A stretch of DNA of 64,000 bases from Desulfosediminicola ganghwensis. Lineage in GTDB: Bacteria > Desulfobacterota > Desulfobulbia > Desulfobulbales > Desulfocapsaceae. Below are positions 43,436-52,457 of the stretch, piece after piece. The notes below the pieces were generated by a model. It did not search any database. It saw only the letters and a list, made by a program, of their open reading frames with translations, and had not been told where the DNA came from. Both the position numbers and the translations under genes were made by a program. Position 1 is the first letter of the stretch, and each line of letters opens with the position of its first letter. The DNA is taken from positions 2,751,001 to 2,815,000 of the forward strand of contig NZ_CP050699.1 in NCBI RefSeq assembly GCF_005116675.2. The letters are read 5' to 3'.

Positions 43436-44177
43436 ATAAGTAATTCTGCATAATGGTTGTTTTTGGAGTGGGTGGAGTGGCTAAGCAGTAATTGCCATTG
43501 CACCCAACTCTGGATTCTGACCGGCTAAATCCCCTCCATATTTCTTTGTCATTGGCAGAAAATGAATACCAGTAGATAGACAAACGACACGAAATATCTA
43601 ATGATTCCAGAATTTTTTACCATCAAAGTCCAATGTTTCACCTCTTCCGTCCGTCTCCTTTTACCTGATAATGTGCAGAAATTATAATTTACTGGCACAA
43701 GAAAAATAATCGCAAAAAAAATAAGCTTATTCTACATAACGCTTAGTAGCTAAATTTACAGATTGTTTTAGTGGAATATCACATTTTGATCAATAGGACT
43801 GTGCGTATCCGTAAATTTGAGAAACCCTATTAAATATTACGGTCGTCGGCCAATTTCCCCTCCTATCTTACAAAAACCTAACACTTTTCTAGCCTGCATG
43901 TGGAGTATGATTTTTAATTGACTCTAATTGTTTGTGCTGTTATATCTCAGTTTATACATGAAAAAGTGTCTTTCGTGAGATGTGCTTCCCAAAATCCCGA
44001 TAACGTATTTTAAGCTCCATTGGTATGGGGTTTTGCATCGTTGTTTCTTTAATAGATTGGTTTTCACAATTTCATGTGAAACCAGTGCATTATGAGAGAA
44101 CCCAGTTGCTTCTACCGTAATGACCAATAGAACTGTTGCTATTTGCATTGCAGAATATGTAATACAGTGGTGAGGAA
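43436..44177. other. 742-bp AT-rich region without a clear gene
   Basis: No convincing coding frame is seen on either strand. A 74-codon minus-strand frame (43924-44148) has no recognised family, a poor start and AT-biased composition. The region separates the sulfurtransferase pair from the Tad locus and likely contains the promoter of the ATPase gene at 44178. Confidence 0.45.
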
Positions 44178-45551
44178 ATGAGCCGTAAACTCAGCGATAT
44201 CCTGAAGTCGCAGCAGACGAAAGCAGCTCAAGATACGCCGGCAGCGTTCTTCCCCCGGGCTCCCAGGAGCCTTGAGGAAACAGGTTTGAACCGTATCCTT
44301 GTTGAGGACCTCATCTGCAAACTCCTGCTGGCCCATGGCTCGCTGAGCGGCCGGGAGATCTCCAGCCATATAGCATTGCCCCTGCAGATCATCAGCGATC
44401 TGCTTTACGAGTTGAAACAGCGGCTCATTCTCGCCTATCAGGATGTTGCAGGAGTAAGCGATTTCGACTACGTGCTGACCGAAACAGGCAGGGAAAAGGC
44501 GCTCCTCGCCCGGCAGCAGTCCGCCTATATGGGAGCCGCCCCTGTTCACTTTGCCGAATATCTCAAGTCAGTTGAAAACCAGCTCATCCAGAATGAGCAG
44601 CCGAATGAAGCTCAGTTGCGGCAGGCCCTAGACGGGCTGATTTTGCCGGAGAATTTCTACGGCCTGCTCGGCCCGGCAATCAACTCCGCCAAGGGGCTGT
44701 TTCTCTTCGGTGACCCGGGCAACGGCAAGACCGAGGTAGCCACACGTATTGCAGATTGCTATGCGGAGACGATCTATATCCCTAAAACCCTGCTGGTGGA
44801 AGGGCACTTGATCCAGCTTTACGATCCTCGTTGCCATATTCAGGTTGAGCCTGAGGTGGGCAGCGAGGAGAGTGAAAGAAAGCAGGACCAGCGCTGGCTG
44901 CATATTAAGCGCCCGGCGGTGGTGGTGGGCGGCGAGATGGATCTCGAATCTTTGGAGATCGGCTTTAATGCTCAAACCGGTATCTGCGAAGCCTCTTTGC
45001 AGCTGAAGGGCAACTCCGGGGTCTTCGTGGTGGATGATTTCGGCCGCCAGCGCATCGGGCCCGATAAAATTCTCAACCGCTGGATACTACCTCTTGAAAA
45101 AAGTATCGACTATCTCACCCTGCCAGACGGCAGCAAAGTGCAGGTGCCGTTCAACGCCTTCCTGGTCTTCTGCTCAAACTATGACCCGAGCAAGTTGCTG
45201 GAAGAGGCTTTCTTAAGAAAGATCCCCTACAAAATCCATATGGGTGATCCCGGCGAGAAAGAGTTTATCACCATCTTCCGCCAGAGCGCAGAGAAAATGG
45301 GCATAGAATACGACCCCAGTCTGGCTGAATACCTGATGAAGAATTATTTCCGTGACATCAGAAACATGCGTGGCTGTCATCCCAGGGATATCCTCCGGCA
45401 ATTGACCCACATCGCCCGCTATGAAAACAGGGACCCTGAGATGACACTGGCCGACCTTGATAAGGCCGTGCAGCTTTACTTCTCGGTGATGGATGGGAGT
45501 TTAAGTGCCGATGAGATGCAGGATTTTACCGGTGAGATAAAGCTGGAGTGA
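44178..45551 (+). CDS. AAA+ ATPase with N-terminal winged helix, head of the Tad locus
   Basis: A 457-residue cytoplasmic ATPase. Residues 35-110 form a winged-helix-like region (LICKLLLAHGSLSGREISSH). The AAA+ core has Walker A GDPGNGKTE (about 178-186), Walker B VFVVDDFGRQ (about 281-290) and a sensor-like NAFLVFCSNYDPS. The C-terminal part has the helical lid. It is not one of the canonical Tad motors (tadA) or localisation factors (tadZ); related ATPases are seen beside Tad loci, but I do not know a function. The next gene is flp, 257 bp downstream after two hairpins. Confidence 0.8.
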   Translation: MSRKLSDILKSQQTKAAQDTPAAFFPRAPRSLEETGLNRILVEDLICKLLLAHGSLSGREISSHIALPLQIISDLLYELKQRLILAYQDVAGVSDFDYVLTETGREKALLARQQSAYMGAAPVHFAEYLKSVENQLIQNEQPNEAQLRQALDGLILPENFYGLLGPAINSAKGLFLFGDPGNGKTEVATRIADCYAETIYIPKTLLVEGHLIQLYDPRCHIQVEPEVGSEESERKQDQRWLHIKRPAVVVGGEMDLESLEIGFNAQTGICEASLQLKGNSGVFVVDDFGRQRIGPDKILNRWILPLEKSIDYLTLPDGSKVQVPFNAFLVFCSNYDPSKLLEEAFLRKIPYKIHMGDPGEKEFITIFRQSAEKMGIEYDPSLAEYLMKNYFRDIRNMRGCHPRDILRQLTHIARYENRDPEMTLADLDKAVQLYFSVMDGSLSADEMQDFTGEIKLE

Positions 45552-45712
45552 GAAGTAGGACATGAAGTGTTAGGTGTGAGGGAAGAGAGATTCTAAAAGG
45601 CGAGAATGGATCTCTTAAAACGCCTTATCTTCTCTGACATCTCACAACGAAGATAAGGACTTATTTAATGTGTGCGTACAGGGTCTATCCACATTTCAAT
45701 ATTACTAAGTTC

Positions 45713-45774
45713 TTGAAAGACAGTCCGTCTTTCAAAAATGATGGCCAAGCAGAATAATGGAGCCATTGCTTGGC
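45713..45774 (+). other. Two stable hairpins in the flp leader
   Basis: TTGAAAGAC/GTCTTTCAA (45713-45721 with 45727-45735, loop AGTCC) is followed by GCCAAGCA/TGCTTGGC (45744-45751 with 45767-45774) with an ATGG/CCAT pair inside its loop. They end 34 bp before the pilin start. Such 5' structures could protect the abundant pilin mRNA or regulate its translation. Confidence 0.55.
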
Positions 45775-45808
45775 ATTAAACATTCAACCCAAAATTAAGG
45801 GGAAGATT

Positions 45809-45994
45809 ATGAAATGGTTAATGACAAAGGCAATTGATTTTATGAAGGAAGAGGACGGTGCAACCGCTATAGAGTACGGGCTGATCGCTGCGTTGATATC
45901 TGTTGTTATCATAGCTGCTTTGGTTATTGTCGGGACTCAATTGGATATAACTTTTGATACAATAGGCGCTGCCCTGACGACCGCGAACCCGTAA
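45809..45994 (+). CDS. flp: Flp-type pilin
   Basis: The major pilin subunit of the Tad pilus, 61 residues. The leader ends in Gly, with the prepilin cleavage site EEDG|ATAIEYGLIAAL and the Glu-Tyr pair typical of Flp pilins, followed by a hydrophobic helix to about residue 43. I start at ATG 45809 because AGGGGA lies 6 nt upstream; longer in-frame versions have no such site. A hairpin follows the stop. Confidence 0.95.
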   Translation: MKWLMTKAIDFMKEEDGATAIEYGLIAALISVVIIAALVIVGTQLDITFDTIGAALTTANP

Positions 45995-46003
45995 GCAATA
46001 GAA

Positions 46004-46046
46004 GAAATGGTGTGGGTGCTAAAGGAAGCAGCACCTGCGCCATTTC
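46004..46046 (+). other. Hairpin after flp
   Basis: GAAATGG...GGTGCT and AGCACC...CCATTTC form a long bulged stem of about 15 bp, directly after the pilin stop, with no T run. A position between pilin and assembly genes fits partial termination or mRNA processing that keeps pilin levels above the machinery. Confidence 0.6.
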
Positions 46047-46070
46047 AAGTACCGCGGTAAGACTTTAAAC

Positions 46071-46661
46071 ATGATGGGTGAGGACGTTTTTCAAATGCCC
46101 CTTAATATGCCGATATCTCTATATATTTTACTGGTGTTGTTGTTGTTTTTTTCTGTGGTAACCGATTTGAAATTGCGACGTATTCTGAATGTGGTGACCT
46201 TGCCAACACTTGCAATAGCGTTACTGCTGCATACGATGGATGGTGGGGTAGAAGGGCTCATATTTGGCGTAAAAGGCATGGGCCTCGGTTTTATCTGCTT
46301 TATCATCCCATATTTCATAGGGGCGATAGGCGCCGGAGACGTGAAGCTGATGTCTGCTGTTGGCACTGTTGTTGGTATTGATCATACTCTCTCGGCTATG
46401 CTCTTCATCGTATTAGCTGGGGGGGGGGTGGCCGTGGTCTTGTTGGTGCGTCGGAGAGCGCTAAGACAATCGCTCAGTCGCACCTGGATGTTTTTTATGA
46501 ACTTCGTGACCATGCGAGATTCATCAATTTTAAAATACGGTAAAGACGAACTCAGCCAGGAAGGCATGCCATTTGCTGTGGCGATCGCGGCGGGTGTCTT
46601 CCTGTATAGCATATATGTTTGGAGAACGACGGGAATGTTGCCGGTTCTGGGCCCGGTTTAA
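46071..46661 (+). CDS. cpaA: CpaA/TadV prepilin peptidase
   Basis: A 196-residue membrane aspartic peptidase for Flp prepilin. The two catalytic Asp lie in SVVTDLKLRRI (about 30) and GAGDVKLMSAVG (about 90). It lacks the N-terminal zinc-binding domain present in the longer PilD at 5.1 kb, as expected for the Tad type. Five or six hydrophobic helices are visible. The start at 46071 has no clear Shine-Dalgarno; ATG 46095 is an alternative. Confidence 0.9.
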   Translation: MMGEDVFQMPLNMPISLYILLVLLLFFSVVTDLKLRRILNVVTLPTLAIALLLHTMDGGVEGLIFGVKGMGLGFICFIIPYFIGAIGAGDVKLMSAVGTVVGIDHTLSAMLFIVLAGGGVAVVLLVRRRALRQSLSRTWMFFMNFVTMRDSSILKYGKDELSQEGMPFAVAIAAGVFLYSIYVWRTTGMLPVLGPV

Positions 46662-46712
46662 GGAGGAGCGGCATTTGGCAGTTGAAATAGGGTTTACGTG
46701 GAGGGGGGAGGT

Positions 46713-47582
46713 ATGAATAAGTCTGTTCGTCTGTTGTCCCTTTTAGTGGCATTGGCAGGTGCCGCCGTCATCAGTTTCGTGGTTTATCAGCGTATGGCCG
46801 GCAAGCCGGCGGTCCTGGCAATAAAGGAGAAGCAGGAGACGGTAAAAATAGCAGTAGTGGAGCATGACCTGAAACGCGGTGCTAAGATCACCACCCAGGA
46901 CCTGCGAATGGCCAATTACCTGGCCGAGTCTTTGCCCACTGGCCATTTTACCGATCTTACCGACGCGGTTGGCCGTATTGTAGTCAAGCCTATCCACACG
47001 ACCGAGCCTGTGCTGGAGTCGGCCCTGGCGCCGACCAGCCTTACCAAGGGCGGCATGGCCGCGGTGATAACTCCGCTCAAGCGCGCCATGGCGGTCAAGG
47101 TGGACGAGGTGGTCGGGGTTGCTGGCTTTCTCCATCCCGGCCACATGGTCGATGTGTTGGTCTCAATTGACAAGCCGGGGCAAAGACGCGATCAGATCAC
47201 CAAGACCGTGCTTGAGAATATCCCGGTTCTCTCCATCGGTACCCAGGCCCAGGAGCAGGAAGATAAATCTTCCAAGCGGGTTACGGTGGTTACCCTCGAG
47301 GTCACCCTGGAAGAGGGCGAGAAGTTGGCTCTGGCTGTCAACGAGGGGAGAATCCAGCTGGCCCTCCGAGGTTATACCGATGAAGAGAATATTCTCACTA
47401 AAGGCATCACCGTTGAATCTCTATTGAAATCCTACGCTACAGCCAGCAGCGCACCTGTAAAGGTGAGCAACGCGCCGGTCAAGGTAGCGGCTGCGCCTCG
47501 GCAGGCACGGCGAAGCGGGCAGCCTTTTGTGGTTGAGGTGATGAACGGCAATAGTGTCAGCAGAATTCAGATGAAGCGTTAA
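46713..47582 (+). CDS. cpaB: CpaB/RcpC, Flp pilus assembly protein
   Basis: A 289-residue periplasmic protein with a single N-terminal helix (SLLVALAGAAVISFVVYQ). SAF-like domain features follow: VEHDLKRGAKITTQDL, then VGRIVVKPIHTTEPVLESAL, and the CpaB core VGVAGFLHPGHMVDVLVSI. It is thought to stabilise or modify the secretin and pilus in the periplasm. A purine-rich AGGGGGG lies 5 nt before ATG 46713; the in-frame GTG at 46698 lies upstream of it. Confidence 0.9.
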   Translation: MNKSVRLLSLLVALAGAAVISFVVYQRMAGKPAVLAIKEKQETVKIAVVEHDLKRGAKITTQDLRMANYLAESLPTGHFTDLTDAVGRIVVKPIHTTEPVLESALAPTSLTKGGMAAVITPLKRAMAVKVDEVVGVAGFLHPGHMVDVLVSIDKPGQRRDQITKTVLENIPVLSIGTQAQEQEDKSSKRVTVVTLEVTLEEGEKLALAVNEGRIQLALRGYTDEENILTKGITVESLLKSYATASSAPVKVSNAPVKVAAAPRQARRSGQPFVVEVMNGNSVSRIQMKR

Positions 47583-47598
47583 TGAAAGGAGAGTTATC

Positions 47599-49059
47599 GT
47601 GAAAAGCACGACTGGAGTACCCGGAATGGTGGGTGTTTGTGCTGTTGCTCTTGTAATGCTCTGTTCGATATGGACAGGCATCTTGCCACCCGCCTCGATT
47701 GCAACTGCAGCTGAGATTGAGATTGATACCAAGAGTGGCAAGCCTATTAATCTGCAGATTAACAAACTCGGCAAGATCAAATCCCCCTGGCCGGTGGCCC
47801 GCGCCCATGTGGTCGACCCGGAGATCGCCGAGCTGGTCTACTCTAAAACCCAGTCGCCCTATTGGGTATTTGTCAGTGGCAAGTCGGCCGGCACTACTCA
47901 GCTCACCCTTTGGGGTGAGAAAAACAGGATGCTCGGCACGTATGAGGTGATCGTCAGCGCCGATACCACAGGTTTGAAAAAGACCCTTTATGAAATATTC
48001 CCCAATGATGATATCTCGGTCCGCTCATCAGGCGGCTACCTCACCTTGACCGGCACCGTTTCTGATTCAATGAAGCTCTCCAAAGTGCTTACTCTGGCAG
48101 AAGCTTATGCCCCTGAAAAAGTAATTAATCTGCTCCAGGTTGGTGGGCTCCAGCAGGTGATGCTGGAAGTGCGAATTGCTGAAATCTCCAAAACCACCGG
48201 TAAGGAATTGGGGGTGAACTTCGCGTGGGAGGGGGACGATAACTTTGCCTTGAGCCTTCTTGATAATTTGACCGCCATTCCTGAAGACGGTTGGCCGGGC
48301 AACCCTATAGAGGTGTCGAGTTCTGTGAACTCAGTACTTGGTTTTGTTACAGGCGACACTTTGATCGTGGCAATAGACGCCCTGCAGGAGGACGGTCTGA
48401 TGCAGATACTGGCGAAACCGACTTTGATTGCCCAGAGTGGGCAGAACGCCAGTTTCCTGGCTGGTGGTGAGTTCCCCTATCCGGTGGCGGACGGTATCGA
48501 CAGTATAACCTTCGAATGGAAACCCTTTGGCATTGGCCTCAATTTTACCCCCACGGTTTTAGGAAATGATACTATCTCCATGGTTGTCTCACCCGAGGTC
48601 TCCGACCTTGATTTCAGTACCACTGTCTCTTATGCAGGCTATGTGGTCCCGGCCATCGAGACCAGGCGCATGTCTACTGTGGTTGAACTGAAAGATGGAC
48701 AAAGCTTTGCTGTAGCCGGTCTTTTGAAAGATTATGTCAGTGAATCGATTGCTAAGTTTCCGATCCTGGGTGATATTCCAATTTTGGGAGCTCTGTTTCG
48801 TTCCACCAAATACCAGAAAGATGAGACCGAACTGGTGGTTATCGTCACCCCACATCTGGTGAAACCTGTGGATGGTGATGAGCTGCCCCTGCCCACAGAC
48901 TCATTTGTAGAACCCAATACCTTTGAGCTTTTGATGTTGGGTATGATGGAGAAACCGCAGTGGTCATCCAGCCAAAGTACTGCGTCTGCCTCGACAGATT
49001 TAGATGTCGAAGGGGCGGGCGTTTCAGCGAATGATTTTGGCTATATCCTGCCGGAATAG
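47599..49059 (+). CDS. cpaC: CpaC/RcpA outer-membrane secretin of the Tad pilus
   Basis: Forms the outer-membrane channel. The 486-residue protein has a signal peptide (about 10-42), a BON/pilus-domain N-terminal part (LGKIKSPWPVARAHVVDPEIAEL), N1-type VLTLAEAYAPEKVINLLQVG, and the secretin domain with VMLEVRIAEISKTTGKELGV and the conserved VPVLGDIP-like FPILGDIPILGALFRS near residue 390. GTG start with AAGGAG 7 nt upstream. A Thr/Ser-rich tail follows. Confidence 0.9.
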   Translation: MKSTTGVPGMVGVCAVALVMLCSIWTGILPPASIATAAEIEIDTKSGKPINLQINKLGKIKSPWPVARAHVVDPEIAELVYSKTQSPYWVFVSGKSAGTTQLTLWGEKNRMLGTYEVIVSADTTGLKKTLYEIFPNDDISVRSSGGYLTLTGTVSDSMKLSKVLTLAEAYAPEKVINLLQVGGLQQVMLEVRIAEISKTTGKELGVNFAWEGDDNFALSLLDNLTAIPEDGWPGNPIEVSSSVNSVLGFVTGDTLIVAIDALQEDGLMQILAKPTLIAQSGQNASFLAGGEFPYPVADGIDSITFEWKPFGIGLNFTPTVLGNDTISMVVSPEVSDLDFSTTVSYAGYVVPAIETRRMSTVVELKDGQSFAVAGLLKDYVSESIAKFPILGDIPILGALFRSTKYQKDETELVVIVTPHLVKPVDGDELPLPTDSFVEPNTFELLMLGMMEKPQWSSSQSTASASTDLDVEGAGVSANDFGYILPE

Positions 49060-49117
49060 CAATCCTAGGTCTCTTTTAAGTAGTATGGACTGACTGAGGA
49101 TACATAGGGAGTGAACG

Positions 49118-49402
49118 ATGAAAATATCTTTGGGAGTATCAGCTGTGGCAGTGGTCGGTTTCCTGACGTTAACCGGCTGCACAATCCATCCGACTCCGGT
49201 GGAACAGTTTTATGGAACTTCTTTCGAACTGGCAAAATTAAGCCAGATCGCCAACCCGGAAGCGGGAGTGGAGAGCGGTCCCCCGGTCGGGCTTGAAGGC
49301 GAGATCGGTGCCAGGGTGATAGACCGCTATAAAGAAGGGTTCGAAAGTGCAGCACTTGAAACTACCACTTACACCCTGAGTGTTGATGGGATTGGAATGT
49401 AA
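49118..49402 (+). CDS. Small lipoprotein in the Tad operon
   Basis: A 94-residue protein whose signal peptide ends in the lipobox LTGC (FLTLTGC, Cys about 22). AGGGAG lies 6 nt before ATG 49118. The remainder is a short polar region with no recognised domain. From its place between secretin and pseudopilin genes, a pilotin-like role for CpaC is a reasonable guess. It overlaps no other real gene; tadE follows after 25 bp. Confidence 0.8.
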   Translation: MKISLGVSAVAVVGFLTLTGCTIHPTPVEQFYGTSFELAKLSQIANPEAGVESGPPVGLEGEIGARVIDRYKEGFESAALETTTYTLSVDGIGM

Positions 49403-49427
49403 CCGCTTCCTACGGGGAGGGACTATC

Positions 49428-49901
49428 ATGCTTAAATCGGAATCCGGCGCCTCTGCTGTTGAATTTGCTTTAGTTTCACCATTACTCTTTGTACTCACTT
49501 TTGGCATCATCGAGTTCGGCCTGCTGCTATATGATTACGCCGTGATAACTAACGCCTCTCGGGAAGGAGCTAGGGCGGCTGTTGTATACCGGGAACCTAT
49601 TGTCAGTACTAAGGATATAACAGATATAGTAATCGCTTATGCTAATGAACATGGTCGCCTCATCAATTTGGGAGTAGCTGGGCCCAGTTCCTTGACGGAG
49701 GAGGATGTCGATGTGATTCCATTAGAAGAAGACCGCCAGGCAGCCAGGGACGCAGGAGGTAATACTTCTGTGGATGTCGAGGTACAAGTGAATTACACAT
49801 ATAATTTTTTAGTATTACCTGATCTTACAAAGCTTATTGGTGGCAATTTTGAAACAGCGTCTATTCCGCTTAAAGCATACACCAAGATGCGGATGGAGTG
49901 A
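49428..49901 (+). CDS. tadE: TadE-like pseudopilin
   Basis: A 157-residue minor pilin of the Tad apparatus. The N-terminus ESGASAVEFALVSPLLFVL is the TadE prepilin-like signature (G|ASAVEF), followed by IIEFGLLLYDYAVITNASREGAR. Start at ATG 49428 with GGGGAGGGA upstream. It precedes tadG by 18 bp. Confidence 0.9.
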   Translation: MLKSESGASAVEFALVSPLLFVLTFGIIEFGLLLYDYAVITNASREGARAAVVYREPIVSTKDITDIVIAYANEHGRLINLGVAGPSSLTEEDVDVIPLEEDRQAARDAGGNTSVDVEVQVNYTYNFLVLPDLTKLIGGNFETASIPLKAYTKMRME

Positions 49902-49919
49902 AGAAACAGGTCGAATATT

Positions 49920-51203
49920 ATGAATTCTAAAATAACCAAAAAAATCGGTAATGAATCTGGAGCAGTAGCAATTTATGTTGCCATTTTATTGCCTGTTCTG
50001 CTGATGGTCGCTGCATTTGGCATAGACATAAACCATGTTTTTGGCGTTCGCAATGAACTGCAAAACGCTGCAGACGCAGCGGCCTTGGCTGGCGCTATGG
50101 AACTCAATGACATCAATGGAGTACTTACAGTTGAGGATGCAAAACTTGAGGGCGAGCGAGTTGCAAAATTGCATTCTGCTGGCGGCCAAGCCGTATCAGA
50201 GATGGTTATCCAGACAGGTCATTGGTCCAACACTACAGGGATATTCACGCCAAGTGAAAATGATACTCAGTTGGAAAATTGGCAGGACATACCAGGTGAT
50301 CTTTTAGATTTAGATACAAATTTTATAAATGCTGTCAGGGCGCAGACGACTAGAAGTGACAGCCCGGCATTTTTCGCGAAAATATTCGGTATTGACAGCC
50401 TTGCAGTGACTAACGATGCAGTGGCATGGGTCGGGTTTAATGAACTCACAGTTAATTACCCTTATGCGATATGTGCCGATACAATTGGATGGGACGATAA
50501 CAATGATGATGTTCCTGATCCTGAATGTAATGTGGGCTCAGCTTCTAATGATCGAAATAATAAAGACGATGATTACGATCCAACATCAGAGACATCCATG
50601 TGGACTAATTTGGTACAGGATGAGATGTGTAGTGAAATTTCTACAAATGCGAACGAAATGAAGGAGCTGACAGCGACCTGTGGAGATGGGGCATGGTCGT
50701 TAAATAAACTAGAGCCAACTGGAGCAACAAATGGTGAAGTAGTACCGGCGTTTAACAATATGTATCAATGCTGGGAAAACTTTAGAGATAACAATGGCGA
50801 TATTCCATGGCAATTGGTGTTACCGGTGGTCGATTGCGATGATAGTAATACCTGCCCAAAGCTTTTGGGTGCAATTCAAGTCAGCATAGTATGGATGATT
50901 GATCAAGAGGGGCCAAACATGGATTATGTCCCCACAGAAATGGAGCACCCTTCTGATCCAGATGCGGGGACTCAAGCATGGACATGGAGATGTGACCCCT
51001 TGAGTGAAGGTCAATCACCGGAAACATGCTGGGCCGAATTTGTGGATAAATTTGGACTTAAAGATGTTTCAGGAGATCCGGCTGCCTATATGAAGCGAAG
51101 CGTTTACTTCATGACCACCTGTATGGAAGCTGAGCCTGAAGGAAATAGTAGTTTTAACCCTGCCTCAAAAATATTAGCAAAATATCCCAAACTTGTTGAA
51201 TAA
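49920..51203 (+). CDS. tadG: TadG-like protein
   Basis: A 427-residue protein with an N-terminal Tad domain: GNESGAVAIYVAILLPVLLM, then FGIDINHVFGVRNELQNAADAAALAGA, the family signature. The rest is an extended periplasmic part rich in Asp and Asn with about twelve Cys, possibly disulfide bonded. TadG is thought to anchor or prime the pilus. Its mature part has no recognised domain and its base composition is more AT-rich than neighbouring tad genes. Confidence 0.85.
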   Translation: MNSKITKKIGNESGAVAIYVAILLPVLLMVAAFGIDINHVFGVRNELQNAADAAALAGAMELNDINGVLTVEDAKLEGERVAKLHSAGGQAVSEMVIQTGHWSNTTGIFTPSENDTQLENWQDIPGDLLDLDTNFINAVRAQTTRSDSPAFFAKIFGIDSLAVTNDAVAWVGFNELTVNYPYAICADTIGWDDNNDDVPDPECNVGSASNDRNNKDDDYDPTSETSMWTNLVQDEMCSEISTNANEMKELTATCGDGAWSLNKLEPTGATNGEVVPAFNNMYQCWENFRDNNGDIPWQLVLPVVDCDDSNTCPKLLGAIQVSIVWMIDQEGPNMDYVPTEMEHPSDPDAGTQAWTWRCDPLSEGQSPETCWAEFVDKFGLKDVSGDPAAYMKRSVYFMTTCMEAEPEGNSSFNPASKILAKYPKLVE

Positions 51204-51266
51204 AACTGGAAGACCTCGGGGTGACGGTTTCCATAATCGCATGATAATTGAACATTGGTAAAGATT

Positions 51267-52430
51267 ATGAGCAGACAAGAAATCACACTGTCAATCCAGT
51301 TGGCGGTAAAAGCACCGGATGTCCATCGCGAACTGGTGCGAATTGTCGGGGAACTAGACCAGTTCAGTATTCAGGAGAGAGAGGATGCCGCCTGGGTTGA
51401 TGTCCTGGTGCTGGAGATAGGTCATGATCCGGCCGCGGAGTTCGAGACCATTCGCCTGTTGTTGAAGGAAAACGTGGTGGGAGCACTCTTTCTCACCGCC
51501 TCCGAGGCGACCACCGATCTGCTGTTGCCGGCCATGCGTGCCGGGGCACGGGAATTCTTTCAGCAGCCGATAGATGCTGCCGAGGTCAAGCAAGCGCTGG
51601 AAGCTGTTTTGCAAAAGCGTTTACGCGAGCTGAATCCAGGCAGCACCGTTTCAGAGAAAGGAAAGATATACAGCGTGGTCGGTGCAAAGGGTGGTGTCGG
51701 CACCACCACCTTCGCGGTGAACTTCGCCACCTCCATCCAGGCGCTCAATAAAGATCGTCTGGTGGCACTGATTGATATGAACCCCTTTACGGGTGAGATC
51801 CCTTTTTTTCTCGATCTCAAGACGGATACCGATTGGGAGGAGATCGGCCGTAACCTGAGCAGGCTGGATGCCCCCTATCTGCAGAGCGCTATGGCTCGCC
51901 ATTCCTCTGGTGTTTTTGTGCTGCCCGCTCCCCCGAAGCTGGATAGAGAGTTGAAGATGGCCACTGGATTCCTCTTCAAGCTGGTCAGTGCCATGCGGGA
52001 ATTCTTTGACGATATCGTCATTGATTGCGGCATGTCCATCTCCGGTGATGCGATGAAGATTTGTGAATATTCGGAATCAATTTATCTCATCTCCACCATG
52101 AGCATGCCCTGCATCATCAACGTGCGCAAGCTCCAGCAATCATTCGCATCTGCGGCGGGAGTCACCAACGGTAGACTGCAGGTTGTGGCCAACCGCTTCG
52201 AGAAAAAAGGCCAGCTGAGCCTGGCCGAGGCGAGCAAGCTGCTCGGTAGTGATATCGTCAACATTATTCCCAACGACTACCCCCTCACCATGTCTGCGGT
52301 GAGCAGCGGAAAGACGGTGGCCGAGGTTGCCAAGAGATCACAAGTTGCCAAGGCCTATAGAAAATTGGCACAATCAGTAACTGGTCCGCAGGTCGGCAAG
52401 GCGGGAGGGCTATTCGGGCTGTTCAGATAA
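51267..52430 (+). CDS. tadZ: TadZ/CpaE, pilus localisation ATPase
   Basis: A 387-residue ParA/MinD-superfamily protein that places the Tad machine. An N-terminal receiver-like domain (about 1-125) lacks the normal phosphoacceptor pattern. The ATPase part has the deviant Walker A VVGAKGGVGTTTFAVN, where T replaces the usual catalytic-loop K/S, as in other TadZ proteins. Switch-like IVIDCGMSISGDAM follows. I start at ATG 51267; the longer TTG version lacks support. Confidence 0.9.
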   Translation: MSRQEITLSIQLAVKAPDVHRELVRIVGELDQFSIQEREDAAWVDVLVLEIGHDPAAEFETIRLLLKENVVGALFLTASEATTDLLLPAMRAGAREFFQQPIDAAEVKQALEAVLQKRLRELNPGSTVSEKGKIYSVVGAKGGVGTTTFAVNFATSIQALNKDRLVALIDMNPFTGEIPFFLDLKTDTDWEEIGRNLSRLDAPYLQSAMARHSSGVFVLPAPPKLDRELKMATGFLFKLVSAMREFFDDIVIDCGMSISGDAMKICEYSESIYLISTMSMPCIINVRKLQQSFASAAGVTNGRLQVVANRFEKKGQLSLAEASKLLGSDIVNIIPNDYPLTMSAVSSGKTVAEVAKRSQVAKAYRKLAQSVTGPQVGKAGGLFGLFR

Positions 52431-52457
52431 TATTGAATCAACCAGAAAGGAAAGACA

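Noticed and set aside
43924-44148. Small minus-strand gene of 74 codons
   Set aside because: No ribosome-binding site, no family, AT-driven composition and no neighbour relation.
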